Shown: positions 1-11,300, numbered from the stretch's first letter. The stretch is 64,000 nt of DNA from Madurella fahalii (GCA_029876055.1 CM056879.1:1674001-1738000), one strand, 5' to 3'. Made by a program: numbers and translations. Notes: generated by a model not told the origin, from the letters alone.

Positions 1-929
1 GGTATTGCCTAACCAGCTCGGGGTTGATCAGCTTCATGTGAATGAAGACAACCTTGACCGCGGCTAGGACGACGCTAGGGTTGACGTGTTGGAACTGCGG
101 CGCGACCCTTTCACAGATGTGCTCCGACTCCTTGACATCCGTGGGAGGGTAGTCTGCTAGCGTGCTCAAAATTGTGACTCTCCCCCATTCCGTGCATTCG
201 TTCAGCGCCATGAGCAGCTTCTTCAAGGTGTTGGGCGTAATGACCAGGGCCCTGGTCTCGGGCGCCGTCTCGCTGATCTCGGACAGGGCTTGTACCGAGT
301 TCGCCACAACCATCGGGTTCGGATCTCCAATCATCTCCTGCAAGGTCTCGAGGAAGCCGTTGTCGATGCACATTGTCGGGTTAAGGTCAAAAAGCTTGGC
401 GACGCAAATGGCGGCGGTCTTGCGAACGTAGGGCGACTCATCCCGCAGCGTCTTGCGCAAGGGTTCTTCCATGTAGTCCACCATCTTGTCGACGCGAACG
501 CAGCCCATCGTCCTGATCGCCAGTGCTCGGATGAGTGGGTTTGGGTCTTCGGAGTCTTGCACGAAAGTATTGACGGCGAGGATGCAGAGATCTGGATGGG
601 ACTTCGCATAGTTCCTACACAGCTTGTCAGGACCACCATTCCGTCAGGCGGGGCACACTCCAGGCCTGTAAACGATTCGGCGAGATATCTCACATTAGGT
701 ATAGGTACACCAGCTTTTTCTGGTCGAGGTCTGACGTTGCAATGTTCTTGAGGACGTCAGGGAACAGTGCGGACACATCCTTGCCTAGTGTCATGGCCAT
801 GATGGTCTTCTGGATGGCTTCTTTCCGCTCGTAGGCATACTGCGACACCAGACCCGCCCGTAGTTCGAACGTCTCCCCCTTTCGTGGGGCAGCGAAGGCC
901 CCGCGGATTCGATTCACGGTTTGGGCCAT
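1..929 (-). CDS. Beta-adaptin (AP-1 type), N-terminal part, cut by window edge
   Basis: Large beta subunit of a clathrin adaptor complex, which sorts cargo at trans-Golgi/endosomal membranes (AP-1) or the plasma membrane (AP-2). Two exons are visible: 929-694 and 614-1, separated by a 79-nt intron (615-693) with donor GTGAG, a CTGAC branch site and acceptor TAG. The intron splits the Met codon in LVYLYLM-NYAKSHPDL. About 283 residues of the HEAT-like adaptin trunk are present, including ERKEAIQKTI, DVSALFPDVLKNIATSDL and DESPYVRKTAA. The start MAQTVNRIRGAF is usual for the fungal protein; the hinge and ear lie outside the window. The degree of conservation suggests AP-1 (yeast Apl2), but AP-2 beta cannot be excluded from the trunk alone. 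The intron explains why the frame changes near 690. Confidence 0.93.
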
Positions 930-1432
930 CTCGCAGAGCTCGGCTCAGCCGGTCGGTTGCTGGGCGAGGGCGGGGACGAGTTGTCGAGTTGGAAGCTGTA
1001 GAGGGGCGGTGAATTGGCGGGGCTCGACAAAGGAGAGCTTGCCGGTTGACCGCGAATTGCGCCTAACTCATTCGCAGTCGCGAGATCTCAAATCCTAGTC
1101 GGTCGCCCGTGGCGCTGCGCGACCTGCCGAGACACTGTTGCGGGATGATCTACGTTTGTGGTGTTTGTGGTCAGGCCGAGCGCCAGCACTCCCATATTGC
1201 CGTGGGCCCTGGCCTTGCACCCCTGAAAGGCTGTGGCTTGGCGATAAAGCTCCAGCCACAGTCGGTGGGGTTGACCGGTCTAGTGGATACTTGTGCCGTT
1301 CTCATCCATGTTCCACCATGCGCTGCACAACCTGCTAGCCCAAACAATACCTACAACGACTGGTCTCTGATGCGTCTCCGTTGTGAGGAATTGGCGCTCT
1401 ACCCGTAGACCCAACACCTAAGCCAATATAAT
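930..1432. other. Intergenic, divergent promoter region
   Basis: GC-rich stretch between the minus-strand beta-adaptin start and the plus-strand small gene at 1433. Open frames here (for example 1109-1408) show no recognisable domain and no splice structure. It most likely holds two divergent promoters and 5' leaders. No clear TATA box or terminator is seen. Confidence 0.4.
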
Positions 1433-1700
1433 ATGGTGTGTTTGTTTCCGCGATGGTTGGTCCGAGACTAAACTGACTTCAATGTTCAGGCCAATTTCCC
1501 GAATCTGCGGCGCCTCTTCATCGAAGCTCGAACTGACAATGAGGAGAGGGAGGTTTCAAGGAGAGCAGTAAGTTCGGCCCACCATTCGTTTTCTAGCAAT
1601 GTTGGTTGACCGCAGCCTGCAGTTCTATAATGCAGTTCTCTTCCTGGGATCAGTCGCAGTATTTAGCTTGATTGCTCAGAGAATGAATGCTACCAAGTAA
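1433..1700 (+). CDS. Small (52 aa) tail-anchored membrane protein, hypothetical
   Basis: Three-exon model 1433-1435, 1490-1567, 1623-1700. The first coding exon holds only the ATG. Intron 1 (1436-1489) has donor GTGTGT, an AACTGAC branch site and acceptor CAG. Intron 2 (1568-1622) has donor GTAAGT and acceptor CAG. Joined, they give 52 residues: an Arg/Glu-rich N-terminus (NLRRLFIEAR, then NEEREVSRRA) and one C-terminal hydrophobic segment (YNAVLFLGSVAVFSLIAQ) ending NATK. That shape fits a single-pass, tail-anchored protein such as a small accessory subunit of a mitochondrial or ER membrane complex, but I recognise no specific family. Support is the agreement of canonical splice sites with one open frame; without splicing there is no long ORF, so this is a prediction. 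Confidence 0.5.
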
Positions 1701-2074
1701 GCTGACGGCATGATGCTCGCCGGGCTGGCACGGCAAGGCTCGGAGGAATAATCCATGACAACTGGGTCTTGCATAGCATTGTATATGGCTCTGCGAGACA
1801 ACACATCAAAAGTTGCGCAAGCATGCTATGAAGAGCAATCGACCATGTCTCAGGCAACTGACGCCATTGGGAAACGGGTCGCCGTTGGCGTCAGGGGACC
1901 ACAGAGCGATCTTTAACATCAAGTCCGGATTGCTATAGAGCCAGGCGAGGTTGCGTGGTCTAGTAATACAATTATGGCGCAGATCGCTGGGGTGATAAGC
2001 CAAGACTGGTGAATGATTGGAAGAGAGATATGAGGCAGATATAGGGTTGCGGAAGAAAAGAAAGTAAAAAGAAC
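1701..2074. other. Intergenic spacer before tRNA gene
   Basis: No supported coding region. It holds the 3' flank of the small membrane-protein gene and the downstream flank of the minus-strand tRNA-Ser. The 120-aa minus-strand frame at 1806-2168 is antisense noise running through the tRNA. Confidence 0.4.
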
Positions 2075-2174
2075 CGTCACCTGTAGGATTCGAACCTACG
2101 CTCCCGAAGGAACTGCCTAGGGAGCTAATGCAGGCATTAGCAGGGCAGCGCGTTAACCACTCCGCCAAAGTGAC
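2075..2174 (-). tRNA. tRNA-Ser(GCT), with intron and long variable arm
   Basis: Read on the minus strand. The acceptor arms GTCACTT and AGGTGAC pair over 7 bp (one G-T) with discriminator G. The D arm is followed by anticodon stem CTGCC pairing with GGCAG. The loop CTGCTAA carries anticodon GCT (Ser, AGC/AGU codons). About 19 nt are inserted after position 37 in the canonical tRNA intron place; the insert contains TTAGC, complementary to the anticodon, as expected for the anticodon-intron helix. A class II variable arm (TTCC-TTCG-GGAG) and T arm GTAGG-TTCGAAT-CCTAC complete the fold. Total 100 nt unspliced; CCA is not encoded. Confidence 0.95.
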
Positions 2175-2439
2175 TTACTGAACCCTTGTGTAAGCTCCGC
2201 TGATATGGACGGAACCAGGAGGTGCTTCCTACCTTGGTACTTGTGATTCGGAAGCCGATTCCAAAGCCCTGAACGGCCAGTGAGGTACATGTAAACAATC
2301 CCCGTGTCGTGCATTACTATACTCCGCCCATGTTCCATATCCGCAACATCCTATTAAGGGGTATATGACCTCCTGACAACGGCATAGAATAATATCAACG
2401 CTGAACGAGCCGGATCGCAATCACACGCTTGCACACCAC

Positions 2440-3877
2440 TCATTCAGACTCACTCTCATCGTCTAAAAACGCCAGATCGGCTCTCCGCTTCGCAGGACCT
2501 TTCCCACGAACCGCAGGCCTCACACCCTCGTCATCATCGTCATCACTCCCTTCGCTTTTTGCTTCACCCTCACTCTCCGTCACTTCTTCCTCATCCTCAT
2601 CCCCGCTCTCCTCCTTCATACTCTTCTTTTGCATCACCGCCGCCGCCGCCTTCCTTCTCGTCCCCCTCCCCGCCGTGCTTTCAACTCCCCAACTCTTCTC
2701 TCCCTGCATCACATCCTGCAGATCGGCCTGCAGTTCACGCATCTCCTTGATCTCCCTCGCTTTCGCCTCGGAAAACCGGCCCGTCATGCCCACCTCGGCT
2801 AGCATCTCCTTCAGACGCTTGATCTTGGCTTTCGGCGTGTCGTCACCGCGCTTCTTGAACTCAAAAGCCCAGACCTTGCGGACGCCGCATTTCGCGAGCT
2901 GGCTTTGCAGGAGCTTGATTTGGGCTTCGTCCGGCGAGACATCTGCTCCCCCGGCTGCGGAGGATGTTGCGCCTTTGCCTTTGGATCGCGAGGGCGCCGC
3001 AGCGGCGCCTTTGGATTTGCCTTTACCTTTGCGGGACGGGGGAGAGTCGTCGATTACAGAGGAGAGTTCGCTTGAAGAGTCGTTGTCGTTGCTCTCGTCG
3101 TCTCTTGATGCGGGTACCGGGGCCTTGGATTTCGCAGGCGCTTTGGTTATGGCCTTCTGCTTACGCTTTTTAGGGGGTCCGTCGCGCACTTCGGATAGCT
3201 CACTCCCCTCGTCAACCGGCTTTGTGGATTCGTCGGGCACATCGGACAGTTCGCTCTCGCTTTCTTTTGGCCGCGTCGGCGGCCGTGGATCGGGCGGCTG
3301 TTGGGGCTGCGGAGCCCCTTTATCCTCGCTGGCATCCGACGCCCCATCCTCATCATCGGAGATAACCTTACTTTTGGCTCTTGGCCTCTTCGCGAGCTTG
3401 CGCTTCTTGGCCGGTCGCGCAGGTATCTCGATAGTCTCATCCGCATCGCTGCGTTCAGACTCGGCTTCGGCCGGGCTTGCTGCCTTTTCCTGTTGTTTAT
3501 TGGCTCTGCCGGTACTTTTCTTAGGCCCAGCCCTGATCTTTTTAGCGGCAGGATCGGGAGCCGCCGGTGTTACTTGTATGGAACCGGATTCTGCACCTTC
3601 AACCTCGTTCTACGAAAATATTGTCAGCAAGGTCAATTCTGCTAATGGCGCATGATCCTGCGACAGCACCTACTAGAGTGTCCAGGATAATCTGTTTGCT
3701 TTTTGCTTTCCAATGTCCCTCCTTCAAGAACCCCCCATCGAGCATCAGCTTTTCCTCGACAACTTGGCGCGCGTAGTTGACTGTCAATTGATCGCTTTCT
3801 GGGCTGTTGTAAATTTCTCGTACTACCTTGGCTAGTTCCGCCGCGATCATCCTGTCCGTCAACTTGTTCGGCGCCAT
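2440..3877 (-). CDS. HIRIP3-like histone chaperone with N-terminal DEK_C-type domain
   Basis: Exons 3877-3674 and 3609-2440 around a 64-nt intron (donor GTAGGT, GCTGAC branch, acceptor TCGTAG) give 457 aa. Residues about 4-68 form a DEK C-terminal-like helical domain (KLTDRMIAAELAKVVREIY, then FLKEGHWKAKSK). A long basic/acidic disordered region rich in KRK, DDE and Ser follows. Near the C-terminus a conserved block (LLQSQLAKCGVRKVWAFEFK ... RLKEMLAEVGMTGRFSEAKA ... REIKEMRELQADLQDV) resembles the region of human HIRA-interacting protein 3 containing ACG, LGMKGTPS and LKEQRE. HIRIP3/CHZ-type proteins bind histones H2A-H2B in the nucleus. The C-terminus is acidic and ends FLDDESESE. I infer a nuclear histone chaperone; the domain pairing is seen, the function is by analogy. 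Several long opposite-strand frames here come from low-complexity codons. Confidence 0.85.
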
Positions 3878-5338
3878 CGCGGGCGATTATGAGGCAAATA
3901 ATCTTAAGTCTTAGAAGGACACTGAGGATGGAAGATGTCGCAACGCAGCTTGTGGCTTGATCGAGGTGGGGCAGGACACGCCTCGACGCGAAGGGAACGT
4001 GCGGCGGGGACAACAAGGATCAGAGGGAATCGCCCGTCTTGCCCGTGCGCCGGGCCAACAACACCCGACTTGGTTATCTCTCCCCGCTCAGCATATGGTT
4101 CAACCTCCACCGGCCAACGAGCCCAGCCGGTCCTTTCTAAACCCTGACAGGCGAAATCTACCCTGTCGAAAATCTAGATAGCAGGCTGCGCTGCCCTAAC
4201 GTCATACGCCCTACAACCGCAGTGGTTAGCTAGACGCGTTTGCCCACAGCGCAACTCTCTCGATGCCCCAATGCCCGCCGAACCAACCGGAATTATGTAA
4301 TTATCGCAAAGTGCTTATGTTTCAAGCGCTTCTTCTATAAGTCAAGTACCTGAAATTCTTCCGTTGCTTCTACGATTAAGTCACCGAACCTCAAACGATC
4401 CATTCTTCAGGTTATTTGCTATTAGAACTCTTAGCGCATGGTTGCAAGTGGAACTCGAACTGTACACATCAACACAACATTCACACAGTCAGTCATTTTC
4501 CTAAATAGTAGGTATAGTTTTTGCCGTACGTGTTCCCGACTACCTGGTATCGTCAACAGGACGGCGGGGGCGCCGCAGGCCTTCTGCTCACTCATGTTAA
4601 CTATTGGGGCAGGCTGGAAAACTGCTTGCTTGAAACAGTGCTTCCTGACGTACTCGTATATCATTTCATTCATCAGGTCAGGGGGACAATCGGGAGGCGT
4701 ATGCCATCAACAGGCAATTCAAGTCAAGGCCATAAAACAGCAGGATATTATGGACCGGGTACTCGACATCACCGTCGACGAAGCGGACACGGTTGCAGAG
4801 TGCCCGGTTGTCTCCAAATAACGAGATATCGGTCAAAGATTGATGAGGCACTAACAGCGGCCCAGGTATTACCAATCACCGGAGGGTTTGGCAAACAATG
4901 TTGATGCCTCCTATGCGATGATGACAAGCGTAATTACAGGGAATGGGGACGTGGAAAATGCGAAAGAGGCAGATGCGGACAGGCACGGCTCGAACAGAAT
5001 TGACGGTGGTAAATCGGGGGCCAAGTGCATACTATACCACCGATCATTCCAAGAGCGCGTCAAGTAGCTCTATGATTAAAATACGCGACTCAATGCATCA
5101 ACTGCATCTAGAGCGCATCCCTAAAAACGAATAATATCCCTACCATCGAGCTTTCAGATGCCGAAGTTGCCCAGGGGTGCCGTAGACTGCTCATAGGTAG
5201 TGCCAGGGTTAGGGTGTGGTTCCGGGATGACTTGATAAGCTATTTACCCAAGCAACGCAACCTCCGATACGAATTAAACCGACACTCTCATCCTCCTTTT
5301 TCCTATTCCCCTTCTCACCAATCCCCTTACAATTTGCC
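3878..5338. other. Intergenic, 1.46 kb
   Basis: No gene supported. Overlapping frames on both strands at 4431-4904 (up to 127 aa) have no domain, no coherent splice signals and shift frame, so they look like chance or an unrecognisable relic. The part next to 5339 is the likely promoter and leader of the glycosylasparaginase gene. Confidence 0.35.
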
Positions 5339-6454
5339 ATGGCACGCCCGGACCCCGCCCGTATCGCGGCGGTACTGAGCTCTCTCCTGCTCCCGCTCAC
5401 CCACGCCACCACCCTAGCCAGCCCCGGCCCGGGCGCAGGCCTCCCGATCGTGGTCAACACGTGGGGCGGGGCCTTCACCGCCGCCACCGACGCGGCCTAC
5501 CTGGCGCTCATCGGCAACGCGTCCACGTCGGCGCTCGACGCCGTTGAGATTGGGTGCGCGACGTGCGAGCGCAACCAGTGCGACACGACGGTCGGCTTCG
5601 GGGGCTCGCCCGACGAGGCGTGCGAGACGACGCTCGACGCGCTCCTCATGGACGGCACGACCATGAAGAGCGGGGCGGTGGCGGGCCTGCGGCGGGTGCG
5701 CGACGCCGCGTCGGTCGCGCGGGCCGTGCTGCAGCACACGCGGCACTCGCTGCTCGTCGGCGACCTGGCGACGGCGTTCGCCGTGGAGAACGGCTTCGCC
5801 GAGGAGGACCTGTCGACCGCGGAGAGCCGGCGCAGGTGCGACGAGTGGAGGGCCCGCGGCTGCCCCGGCAACTACCGCATCAATGTCACGCCGGACCCCG
5901 CCACCTCTTGTGGACCGTACGAGCCACTGCCCGTGGATGAGCTGCGGCTGGCGAAGTCGGTGGCTGAGGATGAGGGCGCGGCGTCGCACGACACGATTTC
6001 AATGGTCGCGGTCCATGCGTCGGGGGTGATGGCGGCGGGGACGTCGACGAACGGGGCGTCATTCAAGGTTCCGGGCCGGGTTGGGGACGGGCCGATCGTC
6101 GGGAGTGGGTCGTACGTGGACGGGGATGTTGGGGGCTGCGGTGCCACGGGAGACGGGGATATCATGATGCGGTTCTTGCCGTGCTATCAAGCGGTGGAGA
6201 ATCTAAGGCGGGGAATGAATCCCACGGCGGCGGCAGAGGATGCGGTCATGCGAATGCTCCGGAAGTATCCGAACATTTCGAGTGGGATTGTGGTGGTGAA
6301 CAACAAGGGTGAGCACGGAGCAGCGGCATCGGGATGGACCTTTACGTATTCATACCGCGGCGGAGAGATGCATGCGACTGAGGTGGTAACAATTCCCCCA
6401 TTGCAAGCCGATTCTGACGGCCAAGACGGAGCTGGCACGCCAGATGAAATATAG
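5339..6454 (+). CDS. Secreted N4-(beta-N-acetylglucosaminyl)-L-asparaginase (asparaginase_2, Ntn hydrolase)
   Basis: Intronless, 371 aa. Residues 1-23 look like a signal peptide (IAAVLSSLLLPLTHA). The mature part starts with PIVVNTWGGAFTAATDAAY, a hallmark of glycosylasparaginases, followed by SALDAVEIGCATCERNQCD, VGFGGSPDE and LDALLMDG. The autocleavage site is HDT at residues 217-219, so Thr219 would become the N-terminal nucleophile after self-cleavage, with TSTNGASFKVPGRVGDGPI downstream binding substrate and GCGATGDGD near the active site. The enzyme cleaves the GlcNAc-Asn bond during glycoprotein breakdown, in the vacuole or secreted. Length fits the family. The 5' half is very GC-rich, which creates long antisense frames. 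No disruption is seen. Confidence 0.93.
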   Translation: MARPDPARIAAVLSSLLLPLTHATTLASPGPGAGLPIVVNTWGGAFTAATDAAYLALIGNASTSALDAVEIGCATCERNQCDTTVGFGGSPDEACETTLDALLMDGTTMKSGAVAGLRRVRDAASVARAVLQHTRHSLLVGDLATAFAVENGFAEEDLSTAESRRRCDEWRARGCPGNYRINVTPDPATSCGPYEPLPVDELRLAKSVAEDEGAASHDTISMVAVHASGVMAAGTSTNGASFKVPGRVGDGPIVGSGSYVDGDVGGCGATGDGDIMMRFLPCYQAVENLRRGMNPTAAAEDAVMRMLRKYPNISSGIVVVNNKGEHGAAASGWTFTYSYRGGEMHATEVVTIPPLQADSDGQDGAGTPDEI

Positions 6455-6969
6455 CAGTGTACATCAATAACGTTAGGTACCTACCTATTTCTCAAACCCC
6501 CATCAATCCCGGTCAGAGTGAGAGTCCGACCCTAACCCCCCCGGATATTAACCTACGCCATCCCGGATCACCCCATCCGTGCAGAATGGTACTGCCCTGG
6601 TTCCTGCGGATCGCTTGCATCTGAACCAATTAGCGCACCCCACCTATCCCGCGCTAGGCTCCAACCAGGGACGCCAATCTCAGGAACCGGGGATAATCTC
6701 GACCCTGGCTGCAGTGCTTGTCCCTCTCTTTTTTCCCTCAGTCGACCCAACCTGTTGTCGGCAGACCTCGCGTTCCCAGTCTTTCTTCTGGCACCCAGCT
6801 CAGTCGGCGCCGCGCTCTGTCGCCATGGTGCCATGTCTTTCGCTTTAGTTTCGCATCCGACGAAAACGCCATTCTTTTGACACATCGCCTACATTCCTTG
6901 TTCCAATCGATCGCGGCCTGCGGCGATCCATTCCTTAGCATTCTCGGCACATTCGCGAAACAAAACGCC
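6455..6969. other. Intergenic/promoter of the secreted protein gene
   Basis: Pyrimidine-rich leader (TCTTTCGCTTTAG, CATTCTTTTGACAC) leads to the ATG at 6970. The open frame continues upstream to 6718, but that extension lacks a signal peptide, whereas the Met at 6970 is followed at once by one. No other gene is visible. Confidence 0.45.
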
Positions 6970-7758
6970 ATGCGCCGACTCTTTCACTTCTCCTTCTCCC
7001 TGATCGCCGCCGCCACGGCGCGCGCGGCCGGCGGGACCGTATGGGCGACACCGCACGAAAGTTATTCTTCTTCTGTTGGTGTCCTGGGTTGCAAGGTCGA
7101 CACCAACCGCATCGCCTACTGGCCGGCCTCGGTGGATTGCAACAACATCTGTGTTTCGCTGAGCTACGAGGGCCGGATGGTCCACCTTCTGCGCATCGAC
7201 CAGTCCGAGGGCGCCTACGACGTCAGCTACGATGCGTGGAATTACCTGCTCACGGGCTACTCGGCAACCGAGAGACCGACGACTGGCGGGGCCGTGGCCA
7301 TGGAATACCAGGACGTGGACCCGTCTGCCTGCGCCAGCCTGATACACACCCATGACGGCAAGCTGCCGCTGAGCGCCGCCAACAGCATGAACTTCCTTGC
7401 CAGCTGTCTTGCGGGAGAGACCTGGGTCGGCAGGAACTACGCTCTTTACAACATTCTCGACCCCATCTGCTCGTGGGGCTACGACGAGGTCTGCACCCTT
7501 GACTGGCCCGCCGCCAACCAGGCCGCTTGCCCGAATACGCTGGGAACGCCGACTGCCTTGTCGACCGCGCCGGTCTACAACATTCAGTACATGACTGGGA
7601 ATCGAATTTTGGCCTCCTCGGGCCAGATTGTTTCCAGCGGGGGATCCCCTTTAACTCTGAACTTGAGTCAGAATAGCAGCATTCATGCTGCAAAGGGCGA
7701 TGCGGTGGTGGTGATGGCCATGAGCTTGGTTACCTATTGGCTTTTCTGCAGGATATAG
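6970..7758 (+). CDS. Secreted, probably GPI-anchored protein of unknown function
   Basis: 262 aa. It begins with a signal peptide (MRRLFHFSFSLIAAATARA) and ends with a hydrophobic tail (AVVVMAMSLVTYWLFCRI) typical of a GPI-attachment signal, preceded by Ser/Asn-rich spacer. The ectodomain has about ten cysteines and conserved-looking blocks: VDCNNICVSLSYEGRMVHLL, DVSYDAWNYLLTG, LPLSAANSMNFLASC, CSWGYDEVC. The pattern suggests a small disulfide-bonded, possibly double-psi-beta-barrel-like fold of the kind seen in conserved fungal wall proteins, but I cannot assign a named family. The start was chosen because the signal peptide begins exactly at this Met. It likely sits on the cell surface. Confidence 0.75.
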   Translation: MRRLFHFSFSLIAAATARAAGGTVWATPHESYSSSVGVLGCKVDTNRIAYWPASVDCNNICVSLSYEGRMVHLLRIDQSEGAYDVSYDAWNYLLTGYSATERPTTGGAVAMEYQDVDPSACASLIHTHDGKLPLSAANSMNFLASCLAGETWVGRNYALYNILDPICSWGYDEVCTLDWPAANQAACPNTLGTPTALSTAPVYNIQYMTGNRILASSGQIVSSGGSPLTLNLSQNSSIHAAKGDAVVVMAMSLVTYWLFCRI

Positions 7759-7824
7759 GCTGCATGTAGATGCAGCTGGTCTAGATTTTTGGGATGGTTG
7801 ATAGCGAGTTTTTTTTTGGATACC

Positions 7825-8106
7825 CTAGCCCGCGTGGCAAATGAATGCTTTGAACGACCGGAACTTCTTATTTTGATGCGTGTTGTTTTGCCAGGCCGAT
7901 CCCTCCCACTCCTCGACCTCCGCACTCCCGTCCCAGCGGAGCCAGTGCCATGGACCTTGATATACCCCATTCTCGTCGTAAACAAACACATACGACCACG
8001 GGCAGTAGAAACAACGGGATCCCATCCGCTCTCCCTTAGCCAAGCTAATGACCGCCAGATCAGTAGCTGGGTCGGTGACCAGCGAATGTCTGGTACTGTC
8101 TGTTCC
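7825..8106 (-). pseudogene. Possible relic of a hypothetical protein gene
   Basis: A minus-strand frame with protein-like composition runs DPATDLAVISLAKGERMG, then CFYCPWSYVFVYDENGVYQG and WHWLRWDGSAEVEEWEG. The aromatic-rich run is unlikely by chance, yet there is no good upstream start and the frame breaks above about 8106. It may be the 3' end of a decayed gene or a small exon; I do not recognise the family. Confidence 0.3.
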
Positions 8107-8337
8107 GTTTTGGAGACTAAAAGTCTCTCATTCCGGCTGCGTTCCGCGTGCTTAGCGGGGTCTTTCCAGCCCTTACAGCGGCTCAGCGGCGCAGGAGCCC
8201 CACTGTGGAATGCAGCCGCACCGATCCGATCCGAGGTCTTCATCGGAACGACTCGCTGATATGATCGAGAACGACCATATCTCATCTTTCTCGGGAACGA
8301 CTCCTGCATGACTGACCAAACAAAGCTCCCACAACAT

Positions 8338-11300
8338 CTACAAAGGGTCGATGCCCTCCGTGACGATCTCCAAGCCCTGGGAACAGGGGTTGGAGACTGC
8401 GATAGGAACAGCGGAGGTCGTCCTGGCTTGCGGCGTGGATGCTTCGGGAATTGCGTCAGATTGAGAGACCTGCCGGGTGCCGTCGATGGTCGGCTGCGGG
8501 ACCAGTGGCGCAGCCGCGGCCACCGCGACGTCTGGCATCTCACCCGGCATCCCACTCGGTATCCCCATATCCATATCTTGGAATTGATCCCAGTCCCATA
8601 GCTCCTGCCATATACCCTCTCCTTGGATCTGGAACCCGTCACTCAGCTCCGCGTACTGCGCCTCACAAGCCGGTACGGCCACCAACGGCTCTTCCTGTTG
8701 TGTGTTGCCAGGCATCATGGCGTTGCGGTCGAGGGAAACCACCGAGCTCGGTGGTGTCTCCCTGTGCACGGCGGGAATCGAGTTCGAGCTCGATTGGCCT
8801 CCCGAGGACCCTGCCGGGGGAGACTCGCTTGGCATGGCGGTTGCCGACGACGGCGCGGCATCTCCAGGTTGCGGGAGTGAAGGGCGTCCAGGGGGCCAGC
8901 GCTCGAAAAGCAACGTGATGCAGCGTGAGATCACTTGCCGAAGAATCGCGGTGGTCTGCTCCGCTGGTATTTCAGTCATTTGGAGCCTGTGTTGCATCTC
9001 GGCAGTCATGATATCTGGGCCGTCCGCTTCAGCAAACTCTCTGAACCGACAGAGGTCTTCAGAGAGTCCGGCATCAATGTACGGCGAAGAGGGCCGCGGC
9101 TGGCCGGGGAAGATAATATCCCAGATGGCGAACCACTGATCGGCCTCTGGCAGGTTGGTCTTCGACTTGGTTGATAGCTGGAGCCGTTGTTGGTAGGTGA
9201 TTTGAGGGAAGCTGTACTCGCGGCAGGGGCAAGTCACGACTTGGACTTGAATATGTTGGTCAAGGGTCTCCTGGTTAGAAAAGATTGCGTGGCAGCGCTG
9301 GCAGTAGAAGTTCGGGGAATGCTTTCTGAGGAGGTGTTGCTTCACTCGTGAGGTGTTGCTGAGGATACGCTTAAAGCATCTGTCGTGCGTCTGCGAATTC
9401 AGCTTCCAGAACGGGCAGGCTAGCAGCAGAGTTGGCTTTCCTTCGGTGGTGGCGTTGACCCTTTGCTTTTTAGGTTGCTGTTTTTGCGACTCTTCGTCAT
9501 CCGAGTCTTGGCCCCGACCTTTCTTTGCGCGCTTGCCCTTGCGGTGGGGCCCTGGTAGGTGTTGATGATGGTGGCGTGAAGGTTCGGGATTATGTGTCAC
9601 CCGCGGTGTTTCTCCATGTGTAGCCGGCGACCTGGTGCTAATCCCAGCCTCATTCGGCGGCGGAAAGATAGTTGCCCTTCGGTATTCTCCCAGCAAGCGA
9701 TGAGCAGCTGCGTCAATGAACTGTGAGATCCCATCATCAGGGTCCGGGGCCCAAATGAGCTCGTCCTCCGAAACCCCGGAGACTGAAAGACTCTCGATTT
9801 CAATAGACGACTCCCCGGATGAGTGTTCTTCGGGAGTGTCCATTGCGCAGTCTGGTGAGTTCCTTCTCGCCGCCGTTGGTAACGGAGGGTCATCCGGTTG
9901 ATCTCCGTCGGACGTCTTTTGGTCCCCTGAACGGGCCTCATGAGCCATGGGGTCCTGCTCGCTCTCGCCGAGAGAAGAATTGGTGGAGTGACATGGCCCA
10001 TTGATGTGGCGGAACCGTTGCAGAATGTCCGAGGTTTCATTCTCGGATGTCGGCTGGACATGAGACTGGCAAAGGTGGAGACTAGGATCAACGCCATCAA
10101 ATCGTTGATTTTCAAGACGTAAGTCCCAATGTCGGTGGCCATTGAGAGGTTCGGACATTGAAAGCAAGGGGTTCTTGGCCAATGCATCCCCTGCTGGGGC
10201 AGCCGCTTTGAAGTCAGAGGCAGAGCTCTGGGCACTTGTGTGCAAGGCCATGTTTGCGGAATGATGCGAGCCCAGCGCATTGCTGGATGGGACGTTTGCC
10301 CCTTTGTCGATAAGAAGCCGCACTACAGCCTCGCGGCCCATCTCTGAGGCCGCGATGAGTGCCGTCGATTCATAATCGTCCTGAGCGTTGACATCCGCCC
10401 CTTTGTCGATAAGGAGCCGCACTACACCCTCGTGGCCATTCTGTGAGGCCCAGATGAGTGCCGTCGATTTATAATTGCCCTGAGCGTTGACGTCCGCCCC
10501 TTTGTCGATAAGAAGCTGCACCACAGCCTCGTGGCCATTCTGTGAGGCCCAGATCAGTGCCGCTGATTCATAATTGCCCTGAGCGTTGACGTCCGCCCCT
10601 TTGTCGATAAGAAGCTGCACCACAGCCTCGTGGCCATTCCGTGAGGCCCGGATGAGCGCCGTTGATCCATAATTACCTTGAGCGTTGACGTCCGCCCCTT
10701 TGTCGATAAGAAGCTGCACCACAGCCTCGTGGCCATTCTCTGAGGCCCGGATGAGTGCCGTCGATCCATATTTGTCCTGAGCGTTGACATCCGCCCCTTT
10801 GTCGATAAGAAGCTGCACCACAGCCTTGTGGCCATTCTGTGAGGCCCGGATAAGTGCCGTCGATCTATAATCGTCCCGAGCCTTGACATCCGCCCCTTTG
10901 TCGATAAGAAGCCGTACCACAGCCTCGTGGCCATTCTGTGAGGCCCAGATGAGTGCCGTCGATCTATAATTGCCGTGAGCGTTGACATCCGCCCCTTTGT
11001 CGATAAGAAACTGTACTATTGCCTCGTAGCTGTTCCGTGGGGCCTGGATAAGTGCTCTCGATCTAGAATTATCCCGAGCCTCAATATATACCCCTTTATC
11101 AATAAGAAGCCGCGTTACGGCCTCGCGGCCCATATCTGAGGCCGCGATGAGTGCCGTCGATCTATAATTGCCCTGAGCGTTGACATCCGCCCCTTTGTCA
11201 ATAAGGAGCCGCACTACACCCTCGTGGCCATTCTGTGAGGCCCAGATGAGTGCCGTCGATCCATAATTGCCTTGAGCGTTGACGTCCGCCCCTTCGTCGA

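Noticed and set aside
2429..3655. 408-aa plus-strand frame rich in Ser/Leu
   Set aside because: It is the antisense of the Lys/Glu/Asp-rich HIRIP3-like exon; low-complexity codons leave the opposite strand open. No domain or splice logic.
4431..4904. Overlapping 80-127-aa frames on both strands
   Set aside because: The frames do not connect by plausible introns and resemble no family; treated as chance.
7734..8642. 302-aa minus-strand frame overlapping the ankyrin gene 3' end
   Set aside because: Shadow of another frame; Arg/Ser-rich, no domain. The aromatic-rich frame at 7825-8106 is the more protein-like one here.
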